From positions 992,001-1,056,000 of the forward strand of contig OZ245019.1 in NCBI GenBank assembly GCA_965223815.1: 64,000 nt of DNA, written 5' to 3'. The translations under genes and the position numbers were made by a program. The notes below the pieces were generated by a model. It made no database searches and was not told the DNA's origin. It worked only from the letters and a program-made list of their open reading frames with translations. This DNA comes from HKST-UBA178 sp965223815 (GTDB lineage: Bacteria > Pseudomonadota > Gammaproteobacteria > Chromatiales > Chromatiaceae). Positions 31,688 through 40,884 of this stretch are shown piece by piece (position 1 is the first letter of the stretch; every line of letters begins with the position of its first letter).

Positions 31688-32779
31688 ATGGGCTTCAAAT
31701 GCGGTATCGTCGGGCTTCCTAATGTAGGGAAGTCCACACTATTCAATGCACTTACGCAGGCTACCATTGCCGCAGAAAACTACCCCTTCTGTACTATAGA
31801 CCCCAATGTTGGTGTGGTTCCCCTGCCGGATCCCAGGCTGGATGTTATCGCTGCCATAGTCAATCCCCGCAGTAAGATCCCAACGAGTATGCAGTTTGTT
31901 GATATTGCCGGTCTGGTGGCTGGCGCCTCCAGAGGGGAGGGGCTGGGCAACAAGTTTCTCGGAAATATCAGGGAGACCGATGCCGTCTGTCATGTGGTCA
32001 GGTGCTTCGAGGATGATGATGTAGTGCATGTGGATGGACGGGTCGACCCGGTTTCGGACGTCGAGGTAATCAATACCGAGTTGGCGCTGGCAGATTTGGA
32101 AACGGTGGAGAAATCTCTCGACAAGCTGACCCGGCAGGCCAGAACGGGTGACAAGAGCGTGCTCTCCAAGAAAGCGCTGCTGGAGGCTGTTAAAGAACAT
32201 TTGGATGGCGGCAACCCGGTACGGTCTATGTCGCTGGACGAGGAGTCCCGAGAGGCTCTCCACGATCTCCATCTGTTGACGATCAAACCGACTTTCTATG
32301 TGGCCAACATCAACGAGGAGGGTTTCGAGAATAATCCTGCTCTGGAGCGCCTTAGCCGAGTGGCAGCGGACGAGGGGGCCTCAGTGGTTCCGATATGCGC
32401 CGCGATAGAGGCAGAAATCGCAGAACTCGATCAGGGCGAGAGGCAGGAATTTCTTTCGGAGATGGGTCAGACAGAGCCGGGGCTCAACAGAGTCGTTCGA
32501 GCCGGGTACCGGTTATTGGGATTGGAAACCTATTTCACCGCCGGGGAGAAAGAGGCGCGAGCCTGGACTATCCCCCGGGGCGCAACGGCTCCGGAGGCAG
32601 CGGGTATCATCCATACGGATTTCCAGCGGGGCTTCATTAGAGCTGAGGTTATTGCGTACCAAGATTTTGTTGACTGCAATGGCGAACAGGGTGCTAAAGA
32701 AGCTGGCAAGCTTAGAGTAGAGGGCAAGGAGTACATAATAAAAGACGGCGATGTCGTGCATTTTCGATTCAATGTCTAG
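31688..32779 (+). CDS. ychF: Ribosome-binding ATPase YchF
   Basis: A 363-residue Obg-family P-loop protein. FKCGIVGLPNVGKSTLFNAL carries the P-loop. The G4 position reads NINEEGF rather than NKxD, which is why YchF prefers ATP. FVDIAGLVAGASRGEGLGNKFL is the G3/switch region. The C-terminal TGS-like domain (AWTIPRGATAPEAAGIIHTDFQRGFIRAEVI) ends in DGDVVHFRFNV. Full length. It binds ribosomes and has a role in stress responses. It precedes tRNA-Met; the gap holds the tRNA promoter. Confidence 0.97.
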   Translation: MGFKCGIVGLPNVGKSTLFNALTQATIAAENYPFCTIDPNVGVVPLPDPRLDVIAAIVNPRSKIPTSMQFVDIAGLVAGASRGEGLGNKFLGNIRETDAVCHVVRCFEDDDVVHVDGRVDPVSDVEVINTELALADLETVEKSLDKLTRQARTGDKSVLSKKALLEAVKEHLDGGNPVRSMSLDEESREALHDLHLLTIKPTFYVANINEEGFENNPALERLSRVAADEGASVVPICAAIEAEIAELDQGERQEFLSEMGQTEPGLNRVVRAGYRLLGLETYFTAGEKEARAWTIPRGATAPEAAGIIHTDFQRGFIRAEVIAYQDFVDCNGEQGAKEAGKLRVEGKEYIIKDGDVVHFRFNV

Positions 32780-32817
32780 CCCAATGGCCAGGAGTTCGGC
32801 GGATCAGTGGTATAGCA

Positions 32818-32846
32818 TTGACACTACCAAATATGGTCGTTATATT
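32818..32846 (+). promoter_or_regulatory. Sigma-70 promoter of tRNA-Met
   Basis: TTGACA (32818-32823), a 17-bp spacer and TATATT (32841-32846) form a near-consensus promoter, placing transcription start near 32853, six bases before the tRNA. Confidence 0.85.
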
Positions 32847-32858
32847 TGGCCGGTTCGA

Positions 32859-32935
32859 GGCTACGTAGCTCAGATGGTGAGAGCGGCGGACTCATAACCC
32901 GCAGGTCGGTGGTTCAATTCCACCCGTAGCCACCA
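32859..32935 (+). tRNA. tRNA-Met(CAT), elongator type
   Basis: A 77-nt cloverleaf with encoded CCA: acceptor GGCTACG paired with CGTAGCC, D-arm with AGCTCAGA...GGTGAGAGC, anticodon loop CTCATAA (CAT), variable loop AGGTC and T-arm GGTGGTTCAATTCCACC. The paired first base of the acceptor (G1-C72) marks it as elongator, not initiator, although a CAT tRNA read as Ile after lysidine modification would need sequence comparison to exclude. Confidence 0.95.
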
Positions 32936-32968
32936 AGTCGTAATTCAAGGATGTCCAGTAGAGACCAT

Positions 32969-32995
32969 AAGCCAGCAAGAACGCTGGCTTTTTTG
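32969..32995 (+). terminator. Rho-independent terminator after tRNA-Met
   Basis: AGCCAGC, loop AAGAAC, GCTGGCT, then six T residues, about 35 bp downstream of the tRNA. Confidence 0.9.
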
Positions 32996-33202
32996 TTGCT
33001 CCATAGTTTGAAGGTGTTTATTGGCGCTTACTGATGCATACCGTCATGCGGTGGTAGATGTACGGGCAAATCGCCCCTCTTGCGCTTGACTGTATTGACC
33101 CGAAGAAAAGCTGCAAACAATAGGCGCTCTGGGTGAATTCTCCTTTGAATTGTTTACCCGCTCCTAGTCTTCAAATGTTGGGTAAACTGTGATCTCCATT
33201 AC

Positions 33203-34033
33203 TCAGTCTGATAGCAAAATCGTAATACCGGGCATTATGGCTTTTATGGGCTCATTGACAAGTGGGTCTCGGCCCTCTGCGACTTCGGTGCCGTCATCCG
33301 TTCCATCATTGTCGGTATCCCAGTCTTTGGGATCGGTACCAAGCATAGATTCTGTTTCATCCGACAATCCATCGTTGTCGTCATCCGAGTCGCATGCATC
33401 ACCCTGGCTGTCATTGTCGGAATTTATTTGCTCCGCATTGCTGATCATCGGGCAGTTGTCGCTTCTGTTGGAGACGCCGTCACTATCGCTATCCAAAGCG
33501 ATATAGGCGTCAGTTATCTGAGGTACTCCAACGTTGATCCCTTGATAGCTCGACTCACCCAGGCCCACACCAAGAGCCGGCACGGTACTGAATAAGTCAA
33601 TATCAATTGAGGTCAAATTGTTGGGAAGCCTCGTTATTCGGTATTCTATACGACCATCAATCGATCCGTCCCGAATCGATGTGAAGTCAATGATTGTGGG
33701 ATTTTGAAATCGCCATTGGCTGGTCACGCCCCTGAAATTCGCGCCGAAGCTGTTTACTATTAGATAAGTTCCTAGCAGCCTGTTCCCGTCATATAGCTTT
33801 ACCGTGGCATCTACCGCTCCCACTTCATACAACGCCCCATTGATGGGAAATATCTCCATTAAGTCAACAATTCCATTGTTGGTGGATGGTGGCCCGGTTA
33901 GCTTGAATTCCACGGCCACGGTATCGTTTGTGGTGATCTCGACTGCGCTGATTGCGGCGGGGGTCAGAGTTAACAAAATCGATAAGCCCGCATTTTGAAG
34001 CCCTCGCAGAGAGCATACGGCGTTCCCTTTCAT
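33203..34033 (-). CDS. Exported protein with TSP type-3 calcium-binding repeats
   Basis: About 276 residues if started at the ATG complementary to 34033, giving a signal peptide (NAGLSILLTLTPAAISA). An ATG at 34051 is possible, and neither has a good ribosome binding site. Residues about 30-200 are beta-rich and unrecognised. Then come Asp-rich loops of thrombospondin type 3 kind: DSDSDGVSNRSDNCP, NSDNDSQGDACDSDDDNDGLSD and DWDTDNDGTDDGTE, which bind calcium. The last 17 residues are short and hydrophobic (IKAIMPGITILLSD). Probably secreted or surface-associated. It is isolated, in a region of lower GC than its neighbours. Confidence 0.75.
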   Translation of the reverse strand: MKGNAVCSLRGLQNAGLSILLTLTPAAISAVEITTNDTVAVEFKLTGPPSTNNGIVDLMEIFPINGALYEVGAVDATVKLYDGNRLLGTYLIVNSFGANFRGVTSQWRFQNPTIIDFTSIRDGSIDGRIEYRITRLPNNLTSIDIDLFSTVPALGVGLGESSYQGINVGVPQITDAYIALDSDSDGVSNRSDNCPMISNAEQINSDNDSQGDACDSDDDNDGLSDETESMLGTDPKDWDTDNDGTDDGTEVAEGRDPLVNEPIKAIMPGITILLSD

Positions 34034-34051
34034 AACGCGCTCATTATCCAT

Positions 34052-34621
34052 ATAAAAAAGAAGGTATATATATATGTTTCGTATACTTGGTGCTATGGCG
34101 GGGAGGTGCACTATTGCCCGGTGTGGAGGGGTACCATGGTTCTCTGGATGCAGGTGAGTAGTGCTCAGAATTGGGCTTGTCGGATCGCTTGGGTTAGGCG
34201 GTCCAGGTGAATCGAACCAAGTCGATCATAGATCGATCTTTTGTGTGAAGCGGCGCCTCTTTATGGTGCGCCCCAGCTATCTGGCGCACAAAATTGGTGC
34301 GTTAATTCCTATGATCGCCCTGAGAACCCGCCTCATTCAGCGGCTCACCCCTTCATCGTCGACCTAAAAGAGAGTCTTGCTTACTAGCACTGCAGCATAT
34401 CTATGCTCTGCCCCAAAGGTGTGCATAGCGGGCTCCGCAAGGAATCCTGGCCCGCATTCGGTAAGTTTCCGACACTCGAATCACCGCTATCGGATTCTTT
34501 CGAAACCCTAGAACCGGGTGAGCTTTCCATGTGAGGTACGTTTCCTGCATATCGAAGTGCCGATCAAGAGATGCTCCTGGTGTTGGGGGCGAGCTGAGAT
34601 ATAACCTGGGAGATGACGCAT
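34052..34621. other. About 570 bp gap before amtB, nothing recognised
   Basis: Short frames occur on both strands, but none has a family likeness or ribosome binding site. A glnK gene, often found beside amtB, is not here. GGCGCAC/GTGCGCC-like inverted segments at about 34266-34290 may form a weak hairpin. Confidence 0.5.
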
Positions 34622-35920
34622 ATGAAGAAACCCCTACTAATAGCCACTCCATTTGGCTTGTTGCCCGGTCTGGCGATAGCTGAGGAGGCGGCGCTTAGCG
34701 GTGCCAACACGGCCTGGATTCTTACCTCCACCGCCCTTGTGTTATTTATGACGTTGCCTGGGCTTGCATTGTTCTACGGCGGTTTGGTGCGTACAAAAAA
34801 TGTGCTGTCGGTATTGATGCAGTGTTTTGCAATTGCCGGAGTGGCTTCAATACTCTGGCTAGCGGTTGGGTACAGCCTGGCCTTTGGAGAGGGTAATGGC
34901 TGGATCGGCGATTTCAGTAAAGTGATGCTGGCTGGAATCGGCCGCGAAACCCTCGCTGGAGATATTCCGGAATCTCTGTTCATGCTGTTTCAGATGACCT
35001 TCGCCATTATTACCCCGGCACTGATCATCGGCGGGTTCGCGGAGCGCATGAAGTTTTCCGCGGTATTGCTCTTCAGTGCTCTCTGGCTTCTCCTGGTGTA
35101 TGTGCCGATCACCCACTGGGTGTGGGGGGGCGGTTGGCTTGGCCAGATGGGGTTGTACGATTTCGCCGGAGGCACTGTTGTGCACATCACCGCCGGTGTC
35201 TCTGCTTTGGTGGCTGCGGTGGTGTTGGGTCCCAGGAGAGGATTTCCCAAGACGGCAATGCCTCCGCACAATATGACCATGACCGTGACGGGTGCGGGTA
35301 TGCTATGGGTAGGCTGGTTTGGGTTCAACGGGGGCAGTGCACTGGCCGCAGATGGTAATGCAGCTATGGCAATGCTGGTTACCCATATTTCAGCTGCCAC
35401 CGGCGCCATGACCTGGTTAGCGATAGAGTGGAAAAGATTTGGCAAACCAAGCGCATTGGGTGCGGTAACGGGTATGGTGGCGGGTCTGGGTACCATCACA
35501 CCCGCGTCCGGTTTCGTGGGTCCGGGAGGAGCGTTGATTATTGGTCTGTTGGCAGGAAGTATCTGCTACTACGCCACGCAATATATCAAACGAGTATTGA
35601 TGATCGATGATTCTCTGGATGTTTTTCCGGTGCACGGGGTGGGTGGCATGTTGGGCACACTCATGGCCGGTGTGTTTTCATCCACCGCTCTGGGTGTTTT
35701 TAGTGGCTATGGGTTTGCCGAGGGTATCGAATCCATGGGTGGGCAATTGTGGGTGCAATTCATAGGGGTAGTGGCTACGGTGGTGTTTACTGCGGTGCTT
35801 ACCTTCGTCATTCTCAAACTGGTTGCCGTGATAACGTCAGGTCTTCGTGTCAATGAGGAGCAGGAGGTCGAAGGGCTGGATCATGTTAGCCATGAAGAGA
35901 CTGGGTACAACATGTCGTAG
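34622..35920 (+). CDS. amtB: Ammonium transporter
   Basis: A 432-residue Amt/Rh channel, starting at 34622 where GGAG lies ten bases upstream. A signal-like N-terminus (LIATPFGLLPGLAIA) and eleven hydrophobic helices follow. Typical segments: LALFYGGLVRTKNVLSVLMQCF, FAIITPALIIGGFAERMKF, the pore region DFAGGTVVHITAGVSALVAA with its conserved His, GWFGFNGGSA and DVFPVHGVGGMLGTLMAGVF with the second pore His. It transports ammonium across the inner membrane. The usual PII partner gene is not adjacent. Confidence 0.96.
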   Translation: MKKPLLIATPFGLLPGLAIAEEAALSGANTAWILTSTALVLFMTLPGLALFYGGLVRTKNVLSVLMQCFAIAGVASILWLAVGYSLAFGEGNGWIGDFSKVMLAGIGRETLAGDIPESLFMLFQMTFAIITPALIIGGFAERMKFSAVLLFSALWLLLVYVPITHWVWGGGWLGQMGLYDFAGGTVVHITAGVSALVAAVVLGPRRGFPKTAMPPHNMTMTVTGAGMLWVGWFGFNGGSALAADGNAAMAMLVTHISAATGAMTWLAIEWKRFGKPSALGAVTGMVAGLGTITPASGFVGPGGALIIGLLAGSICYYATQYIKRVLMIDDSLDVFPVHGVGGMLGTLMAGVFSSTALGVFSGYGFAEGIESMGGQLWVQFIGVVATVVFTAVLTFVILKLVAVITSGLRVNEEQEVEGLDHVSHEETGYNMS

Positions 35921-36000
35921 TGGGCGTTACGCGGCGCCATTGGGCTTTAGTTCGCCCGTGAGGGTAGTAGCCTTAGCCTAAGGCGTCGCGAAATCTGAGT

Positions 36001-36077
<77 letters not shown>

Positions 36078-36083
36078 AAGTAT

Positions 36084-37052
36084 TCAGCTTTTGCGTTGTA
36101 CTGCGAAGTCGGCAAGTGCCGACATGGCATCGCGGTATGCAGATGCAGGAAGCGCCTGCAGGGTATTCCTAGCCTTGTCCGCCTCGCCTGAGGCAAGCCG
36201 CGAAGTGTACTCGATCGCATCAGTCGATTCAATGGCGGCGAGAACCTCATCGATCTGTTGGCGGCCACCGGCTTTTATCGCCTCTCTGATCAGTAATTGT
36301 TGCTCAGCGGTGCCCTGCTCCATGGCCCGAAGAAGCGGCAGTGTGGGTTTACCCTCTGCCAAGTCGTCACCGACGTTTTTTCCGAGTTCCTCACCGCTGG
36401 TACTGTAGTCCAGAACATCATCGATGATTTGGAAGGCAATGCCTAGGTAACGGCCGTAGTCGGCCATTGCCTGCTCCTGTTCAGGAGGGGCATCAGATAA
36501 CACCGCGCCTAATTGGGTACCTGCCTCGAATAGAGTGGCGGTTTTACGTAGTATGACCTCGCGATAGCGTTGCTCATCGGTATCCGGGTCGTTGCAGTTC
36601 AGCAGTTGCAGCACTTCGCCTTCGGCAATGCGGTTGGTGGCGTGGGAGAGGATCTCCATGACCCGCATCATATTAACATCGACCATCATTTCGAAAGCGC
36701 GGGAGTAGAGAAAGTCGCCGACCAAAACGCTGGCCGCATTACCCCAGACGGCATTGGCCGTGTTGCGGCTTCGACGCAGCTCAGAACCGTCGACTACGTC
36801 GTCATGTAGTAGCGTGGCTGTGTGGATAAACTCGACCACCGCCGCCAGGTCGATATGCCTGTTACCTTGGTATCCCAGTGCCCTTGCTGCCAGTATCACG
36901 AGCATTGGGCGCAGCCTTTTGCCGCCGCTGTTTACGATATATTGACCCACTTGATTGATGAGGACGACATCGGAGTGAAGGCGCTTCAGGATCAATTCAT
37001 CTACAGCTTTCAGGTCGTCCGCGATCAATTCGCGGATGGCGGTGATATCCAT
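36084..37052 (-). CDS. ispB: Octaprenyl (long-chain) diphosphate synthase
   Basis: A 322-residue trans-prenyltransferase. The start at 37052 (MDITAIRELIADDLKAVD) agrees with IspB; longer upstream frames add unrelated residues. Both aspartate-rich motifs are present: LLHDDVVDGSELRR (first) and QIIDDVLDYS (second), plus GGKRLRPMLV. It makes the isoprenoid side chain of ubiquinone. Divergent from rplU, an arrangement common in gammaproteobacteria. Confidence 0.95.
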   Translation of the reverse strand: MDITAIRELIADDLKAVDELILKRLHSDVVLINQVGQYIVNSGGKRLRPMLVILAARALGYQGNRHIDLAAVVEFIHTATLLHDDVVDGSELRRSRNTANAVWGNAASVLVGDFLYSRAFEMMVDVNMMRVMEILSHATNRIAEGEVLQLLNCNDPDTDEQRYREVILRKTATLFEAGTQLGAVLSDAPPEQEQAMADYGRYLGIAFQIIDDVLDYSTSGEELGKNVGDDLAEGKPTLPLLRAMEQGTAEQQLLIREAIKAGGRQQIDEVLAAIESTDAIEYTSRLASGEADKARNTLQALPASAYRDAMSALADFAVQRKS

Positions 37053-37307
37053 TGTAACCTTTACTAAAATAGCCACGGCTTGATAGGGGATAGGATCACG
37101 CATGCTAGGGTTGCCCATTCCCCCTGTCAAGCGAGATCCTGCTAATATCCACTCTGGCCGGGTGGTTGGTGGATACTCGTATTTGACCTGGGATGGCGGG
37201 ATGGGTAAAATTCCGCCTCTTTGGTCGACCCATCACTTAGTACTGCTCGCTTCGAGTCGGATGGGCGGCTGCTTCATGTGAACTAGAGTATTTTACGGAG
37301 AATTGGC

Positions 37308-37622
37308 ATGTATGCCGTAATTCAGACCGGTGGCAAACAGTACCGCGTTAGCGAGGGCGATATTCTCAGGGTAGAGAAGATCGCGGCCGATGAGGGGGCC
37401 GGTGTAGATCTCGATAAGGTGCTGCTGATCGCCGATGGCGAGGACGTCAAAATAGGCTCACCGTACTTGGAGGGGAGCAAGGTTTCGGCAACCGTAAAGG
37501 CTCACGGCCGGGGCAAGAAAGTCAAGATCATCAAGTTCAAGCGTCGCAAACAACATTTGAAGCGCCAGGGACACCGTCAGTCCTATACAGAACTTGAAAT
37601 CACCGGCATCAATGCTGGTTGA
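37308..37622 (+). CDS. rplU: 50S ribosomal protein L21
   Basis: A 104-residue protein with the family start MYAVIQTGGKQYRVSEGD and the C-terminal KIIKFKRRKQHLKRQGHRQ motif that binds 23S rRNA. ACGGAG lies nine bases upstream. First gene of the rplU-rpmA-obgE order. Confidence 0.98.
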   Translation: MYAVIQTGGKQYRVSEGDILRVEKIAADEGAGVDLDKVLLIADGEDVKIGSPYLEGSKVSATVKAHGRGKKVKIIKFKRRKQHLKRQGHRQSYTELEITGINAG

Positions 37623-37635
37623 GAGGTAACGAACC

Positions 37636-37893
37636 ATGGCACATAAAAAAGCAGGTGGCAGCACTCGAAATGGCCGCGACTCGGAATCTAAAAGACTTGG
37701 CGTCAAGATCTTCGGAGGACAGAAGGTAAGCGCTGGGGGCATCATCATTAGACAGCGCGGCACCAAGGTGCATGGTGGGGTCAATGTGGGGGTGGGTAAA
37801 GATCACACCCTCTATGCCAAGGCTGATGGCGTGGTCAAGTTTGAAATCAAGGGGCCGAAAAAACGCAAGTATGTCAGTGTGATAACGGCCTGA
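37636..37893 (+). CDS. rpmA: 50S ribosomal protein L27
   Basis: An 85-residue protein beginning AHKKAGGSTRNGRDSES, with KFFG-type segment KIFGGQKVSAGGIIIRQRGTK. It lies 13 bp after rplU. Its N-terminus reaches the peptidyl-transferase centre. A terminator follows. Confidence 0.98.
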   Translation: MAHKKAGGSTRNGRDSESKRLGVKIFGGQKVSAGGIIIRQRGTKVHGGVNVGVGKDHTLYAKADGVVKFEIKGPKKRKYVSVITA

Positions 37894-37920
37894 GACAGAA
37901 ATTCGAAAGGTGCTCTAAGA

Positions 37921-37946
37921 CCTCGTCACTGACGAGGCTTTTTACT
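37921..37946 (+). terminator. Terminator after rpmA
   Basis: CCTCGTCA and TGACGAGG form a tight stem directly followed by CTTTTTA. It separates the ribosomal genes from obgE, at least in part. Confidence 0.8.
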
Positions 37947-38063
37947 TTATGGGTGCAGCGCCGGTTAATAATGCAAACGGTTCGGGGGCGTAAAAACCCG
38001 GTTTTTCCGAGTAGAGGGTGCTGGGCTTCACGGTAGCAAAGCAAACCGGTTGTGAATTCTGGT

Positions 38064-39155
38064 ATGAAATTCGTCGACGAAGCAACTATCAGTGTGGAGG
38101 CCGGAAACGGAGGCAGGGGTGCGGTCAGCTTTCGCCGGGAGAAATATATTCCCAAGGGTGGGCCGGACGGGGGTGATGGCGGTGATGGCGGGAGCGTATA
38201 CCTGTGCGCGGATACAGGGCTTAATACCCTGGTCGATTTTCGTCACAAGCGTCGGTTCACCGCGGAGCATGGGCAGGGTGGCGCCGGCAGGAACAAGACT
38301 GGGCGCAAGGGTGACGATCTATATATTCAGGTGCCTGTGGGGACGCGGGTAACGGACCATGAGACCGGTGAGTTGATCGGCGAGCTACTGATCCATCGTC
38401 AACAGTTGCTGGTCGCCCGTGGCGGGTTTCACGGGATCGGTAACACACGCTATAAAAGCAGCACCAACCGCGCTCCAAGGCAATATACTCCGGGATCTCC
38501 GGGGGAGCGTCGTGTACTCGGATTGGAACTGATTCTTTTAGCGGATGTAGGACTGCTGGGAATGCCGAATGCCGGGAAATCCAGTCTGGTCCGCAAGATA
38601 TCCAGCGCCCGCCCAAAGGTAGCCGACTATCCTTTTACCACGCTCTATCCCAACTTGGGGGTGATCAGGGCAGGGACTGGTCGCAGTCTGGTGATCGCGG
38701 ACGTTCCTGGACTCGTTGCCGGCGCAGCGGAAGGTGTAGGTCTGGGGATACAATTCCTAAAGCATTTGAGCCGCACTCATCTTTTACTGCACCTTGTGGA
38801 TATCGCTCCGGTGGAGAATGCGTTGCCCGCAGAGGAGGCGGCACTAATGATCACTGCGGAGCTTGCGCAGTCCGGCAATAATTTGCTGTCCAGGGAGCGC
38901 TGGCTGGTGATAAACAAGATAGACTTACTGGATCCTGGTGAGGTGGATTCCCGAGTCAAGGCGTTAGTGGATGCCCTGGATTGGAGGGGAGAGGTCTGGG
39001 CTATCTCGGCGGTGACGGGGGAGGGTGTCCAGGAGTTGGTCAATGCCCTCTTCAAGCGGTTTGACTCGGCTGTGGAGCGGTCAGAGTCCAGTGCTGCTGA
39101 CGCGAAGGTGCCGTCGGACACAATCGCCGATAAACCATGTACGCCTCATGATTAA
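38064..39155 (+). CDS. obgE: Obg family GTPase
   Basis: A 363-residue protein starting MKFVDEATISVEAGNGG, the standard ObgE start (upstream MNSG is excluded). The glycine-rich Obg fold (GGPDGGDGGDGGSVYL) is followed by a G domain with LLGMPNAGKSSLVR (P-loop), VIADVPGLVAGAAEGVGLG (G3/switch), and NKIDLLDP (G4). It acts in ribosome assembly and stress control. The acidic C-terminal tail is short. Its end overlaps proB by 8 bp. Confidence 0.96.
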   Translation: MKFVDEATISVEAGNGGRGAVSFRREKYIPKGGPDGGDGGDGGSVYLCADTGLNTLVDFRHKRRFTAEHGQGGAGRNKTGRKGDDLYIQVPVGTRVTDHETGELIGELLIHRQQLLVARGGFHGIGNTRYKSSTNRAPRQYTPGSPGERRVLGLELILLADVGLLGMPNAGKSSLVRKISSARPKVADYPFTTLYPNLGVIRAGTGRSLVIADVPGLVAGAAEGVGLGIQFLKHLSRTHLLLHLVDIAPVENALPAEEAALMITAELAQSGNNLLSRERWLVINKIDLLDPGEVDSRVKALVDALDWRGEVWAISAVTGEGVQELVNALFKRFDSAVERSESSAADAKVPSDTIADKPCTPHD

Positions 39156-40278
39156 GTCCCGTGACGATCTGGTGTCGACGCGCCGCTGGGTGGTGAAAAT
39201 CGGCAGCGCCCTGCTGACTGCAGACGGCCGAGGGTTAGCGCGGGAGGCACTCTCATCCTGGGTCGAGCAGATGTCTTCTCGAGTGGTCTCGGGGAGAGAA
39301 TTGGTACTCGTCTCCTCGGGCGCGGTTGCCGAAGGTATGAGTAGGATGGGGTGGAAGCAGCGCCCCTCCACGCTACATGGATTGCAGGCGGCCGCTGCGA
39401 TCGGACAGATGGGGCTGGTAAGGGCTTATGAGGCTTGTTTCCTTAAACACGGATTGCATACGGCTCAGGTATTGCTGACCCATGATGACTTGACCAATCG
39501 TAGACGTTATCTAAACGCGCGCAGCACGTTGCGCACGCTGCTGCAGCTGAAGGTGGTGCCGGTGGTCAACGAAAACGACACTGTCGCCAACGACGAGCTT
39601 CGTTTCGGTGACAATGATACCTTGGCGGCGCTGGTCGCCAATCTGGTGGATGCGGAGTTGCTGGTGCTGTTGACTGATCAACAAGGCCTTTTCGACGCCG
39701 ACCCCAAACTTACCCCCCATGCACGCCGTATTCGCGAAAGCAGGGTCGACGACCCCCGGCTCGATGAGGTCGCTGGAGGGGGCAGCGCAAGCGGATTGGG
39801 GCGTGGGGGTATGGTGACCAAAATCAACGCTGCCAGGGTGGCTGCCCGCTCGGGTACCGCGACGATTATCGCATCGGGCAGCATGGACGATGTGTTGGCC
39901 CGGATAGCTGGCGGCGATGAGGTCGGTACCCTGCTGTTGCCCACGCAGGGCCCGAGAGCAGCCCGCAAGCGCTGGCTTGCAGGTCATCTTCAGGTTCGTG
40001 GTCGTCTGGTGTTGGATTCGGGCGCCGTGAATGTACTTCGGAAATCCGGACGCAGTCTACTGGCAGTGGGAGTGAAAGAGGTGGAGGGTCATTTTTCCAG
40101 AGGGGAGGTGGTCTCTTGTATGGATGAGCAAGGCAGAGAGATTGCACGCGGCCTAGTCAACTATAGTAGTGACGAGACCCGCGGAATTCGGGGCCAACCC
40201 TCGACCCGGATAACCGAGATCCTAGGTTATATGGATGAGGAAGAGTTGATACACAGGGACAATTTGGTGCTGATCTAG
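39148..40278 (+). CDS. proB: Glutamate 5-kinase with PUA domain
   Basis: A 376-residue enzyme, first step of proline synthesis. Start at 39148 (IKSRDDLVSTRRWVVKIGSALLT) rather than far upstream, because upstream residues overlap obgE in another frame. Kinase motifs: VVKIGSALLT, LVSSGAVAEGM, PVVNENDTVA, FGDNDTLAALVANLVDAELLVLLTD, GRGGMVTKINAA. The C-terminal ~100 residues (GRLVLDSGAVNVLRKSGRSLL) are the PUA domain. Translationally coupled to obgE. Confidence 0.96.
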   Translation: MIKSRDDLVSTRRWVVKIGSALLTADGRGLAREALSSWVEQMSSRVVSGRELVLVSSGAVAEGMSRMGWKQRPSTLHGLQAAAAIGQMGLVRAYEACFLKHGLHTAQVLLTHDDLTNRRRYLNARSTLRTLLQLKVVPVVNENDTVANDELRFGDNDTLAALVANLVDAELLVLLTDQQGLFDADPKLTPHARRIRESRVDDPRLDEVAGGGSASGLGRGGMVTKINAARVAARSGTATIIASGSMDDVLARIAGGDEVGTLLLPTQGPRAARKRWLAGHLQVRGRLVLDSGAVNVLRKSGRSLLAVGVKEVEGHFSRGEVVSCMDEQGREIARGLVNYSSDETRGIRGQPSTRITEILGYMDEEELIHRDNLVLI

Positions 40279-40312
40279 ATTTTGCCACCGGATTATTCAG
40301 AGTATCGAAGAT

Positions 40313-40342
40313 AAAAAAACCGGCGTGATGCCGGTTTTTTTT
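40313..40342. terminator. Bidirectional terminator between proB and rpsT
   Basis: AAAAAAACCGGC, loop GTGAT, GCCGGTTTTTTTT: a short strong hairpin with A- and T-runs on the two sides, serving both convergent genes. Confidence 0.92.
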
Positions 40343-40358
40343 GCGTTTGAGAGTGCTC

Positions 40359-40619
40359 TTACATTGCCTTGAGCCGGGTATTCATCTGACGTTTCAGGCG
40401 TGCGGCCTTGTTTTTGTGTATCAGGCCTTTGTTGGCACTACGATCGATGACGGGAACAGCCAGTTTACAGGCTTCAGCAGCGCTCTCTTTATCTCCCGCA
40501 GAGATCGCCTTCAGGGCGTTCTTCACATGAGTGCGCGTGTTGCTGTTGCGGGCTGCATTGTGCTGCCGATGCCGCTCTGCCTGACGTGCACGCTTGCGGG
40601 CCTGTGCTGAGTTTGCCAA
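40359..40619 (-). CDS. rpsT: 30S ribosomal protein S20, TTG start
   Basis: An 86-residue basic protein: ANSAQARKRARQAERHRQHN, then RTHVKNALKAISAGDKESA and KAARLKRQMN. The start must be the TTG complementary to 40617-40619, because the family begins MAN(I/S) there and GGGAG lies seven bases upstream; the ATG frame further upstream adds unrelated residues. E. coli rpsT also starts with a rare UUG, which is used in autogenous control, so the rare start is probably conserved on purpose. Confidence 0.95.
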   Translation of the reverse strand: MANSAQARKRARQAERHRQHNAARNSNTRTHVKNALKAISAGDKESAAEACKLAVPVIDRSANKGLIHKNKAARLKRQMNTRLKAM

Positions 40620-40884
40620 AGTAGCTCTCCCGATTAGATAAGATCTGTCCACTGTAAAGAGCCGCGTATTCTGGAGTAGAAGGGTAATGATGTCAATAGC
40701 AGGAGCCCGGTTAGCGCTGCAACTGACGTCGGTCGGACAGCGATAGGCGGCGTATATCGCCCCTCTGCACCAAACCGATTGAGTTAAGGGGCGCTTGCAA
40801 CAGGGATAGGTCCTGTCTGACTGAGGCGATAAGGCCCTATAATCCCCTTTTTCCTATAGAGATTGACTAGCAGGACGGCTACTC

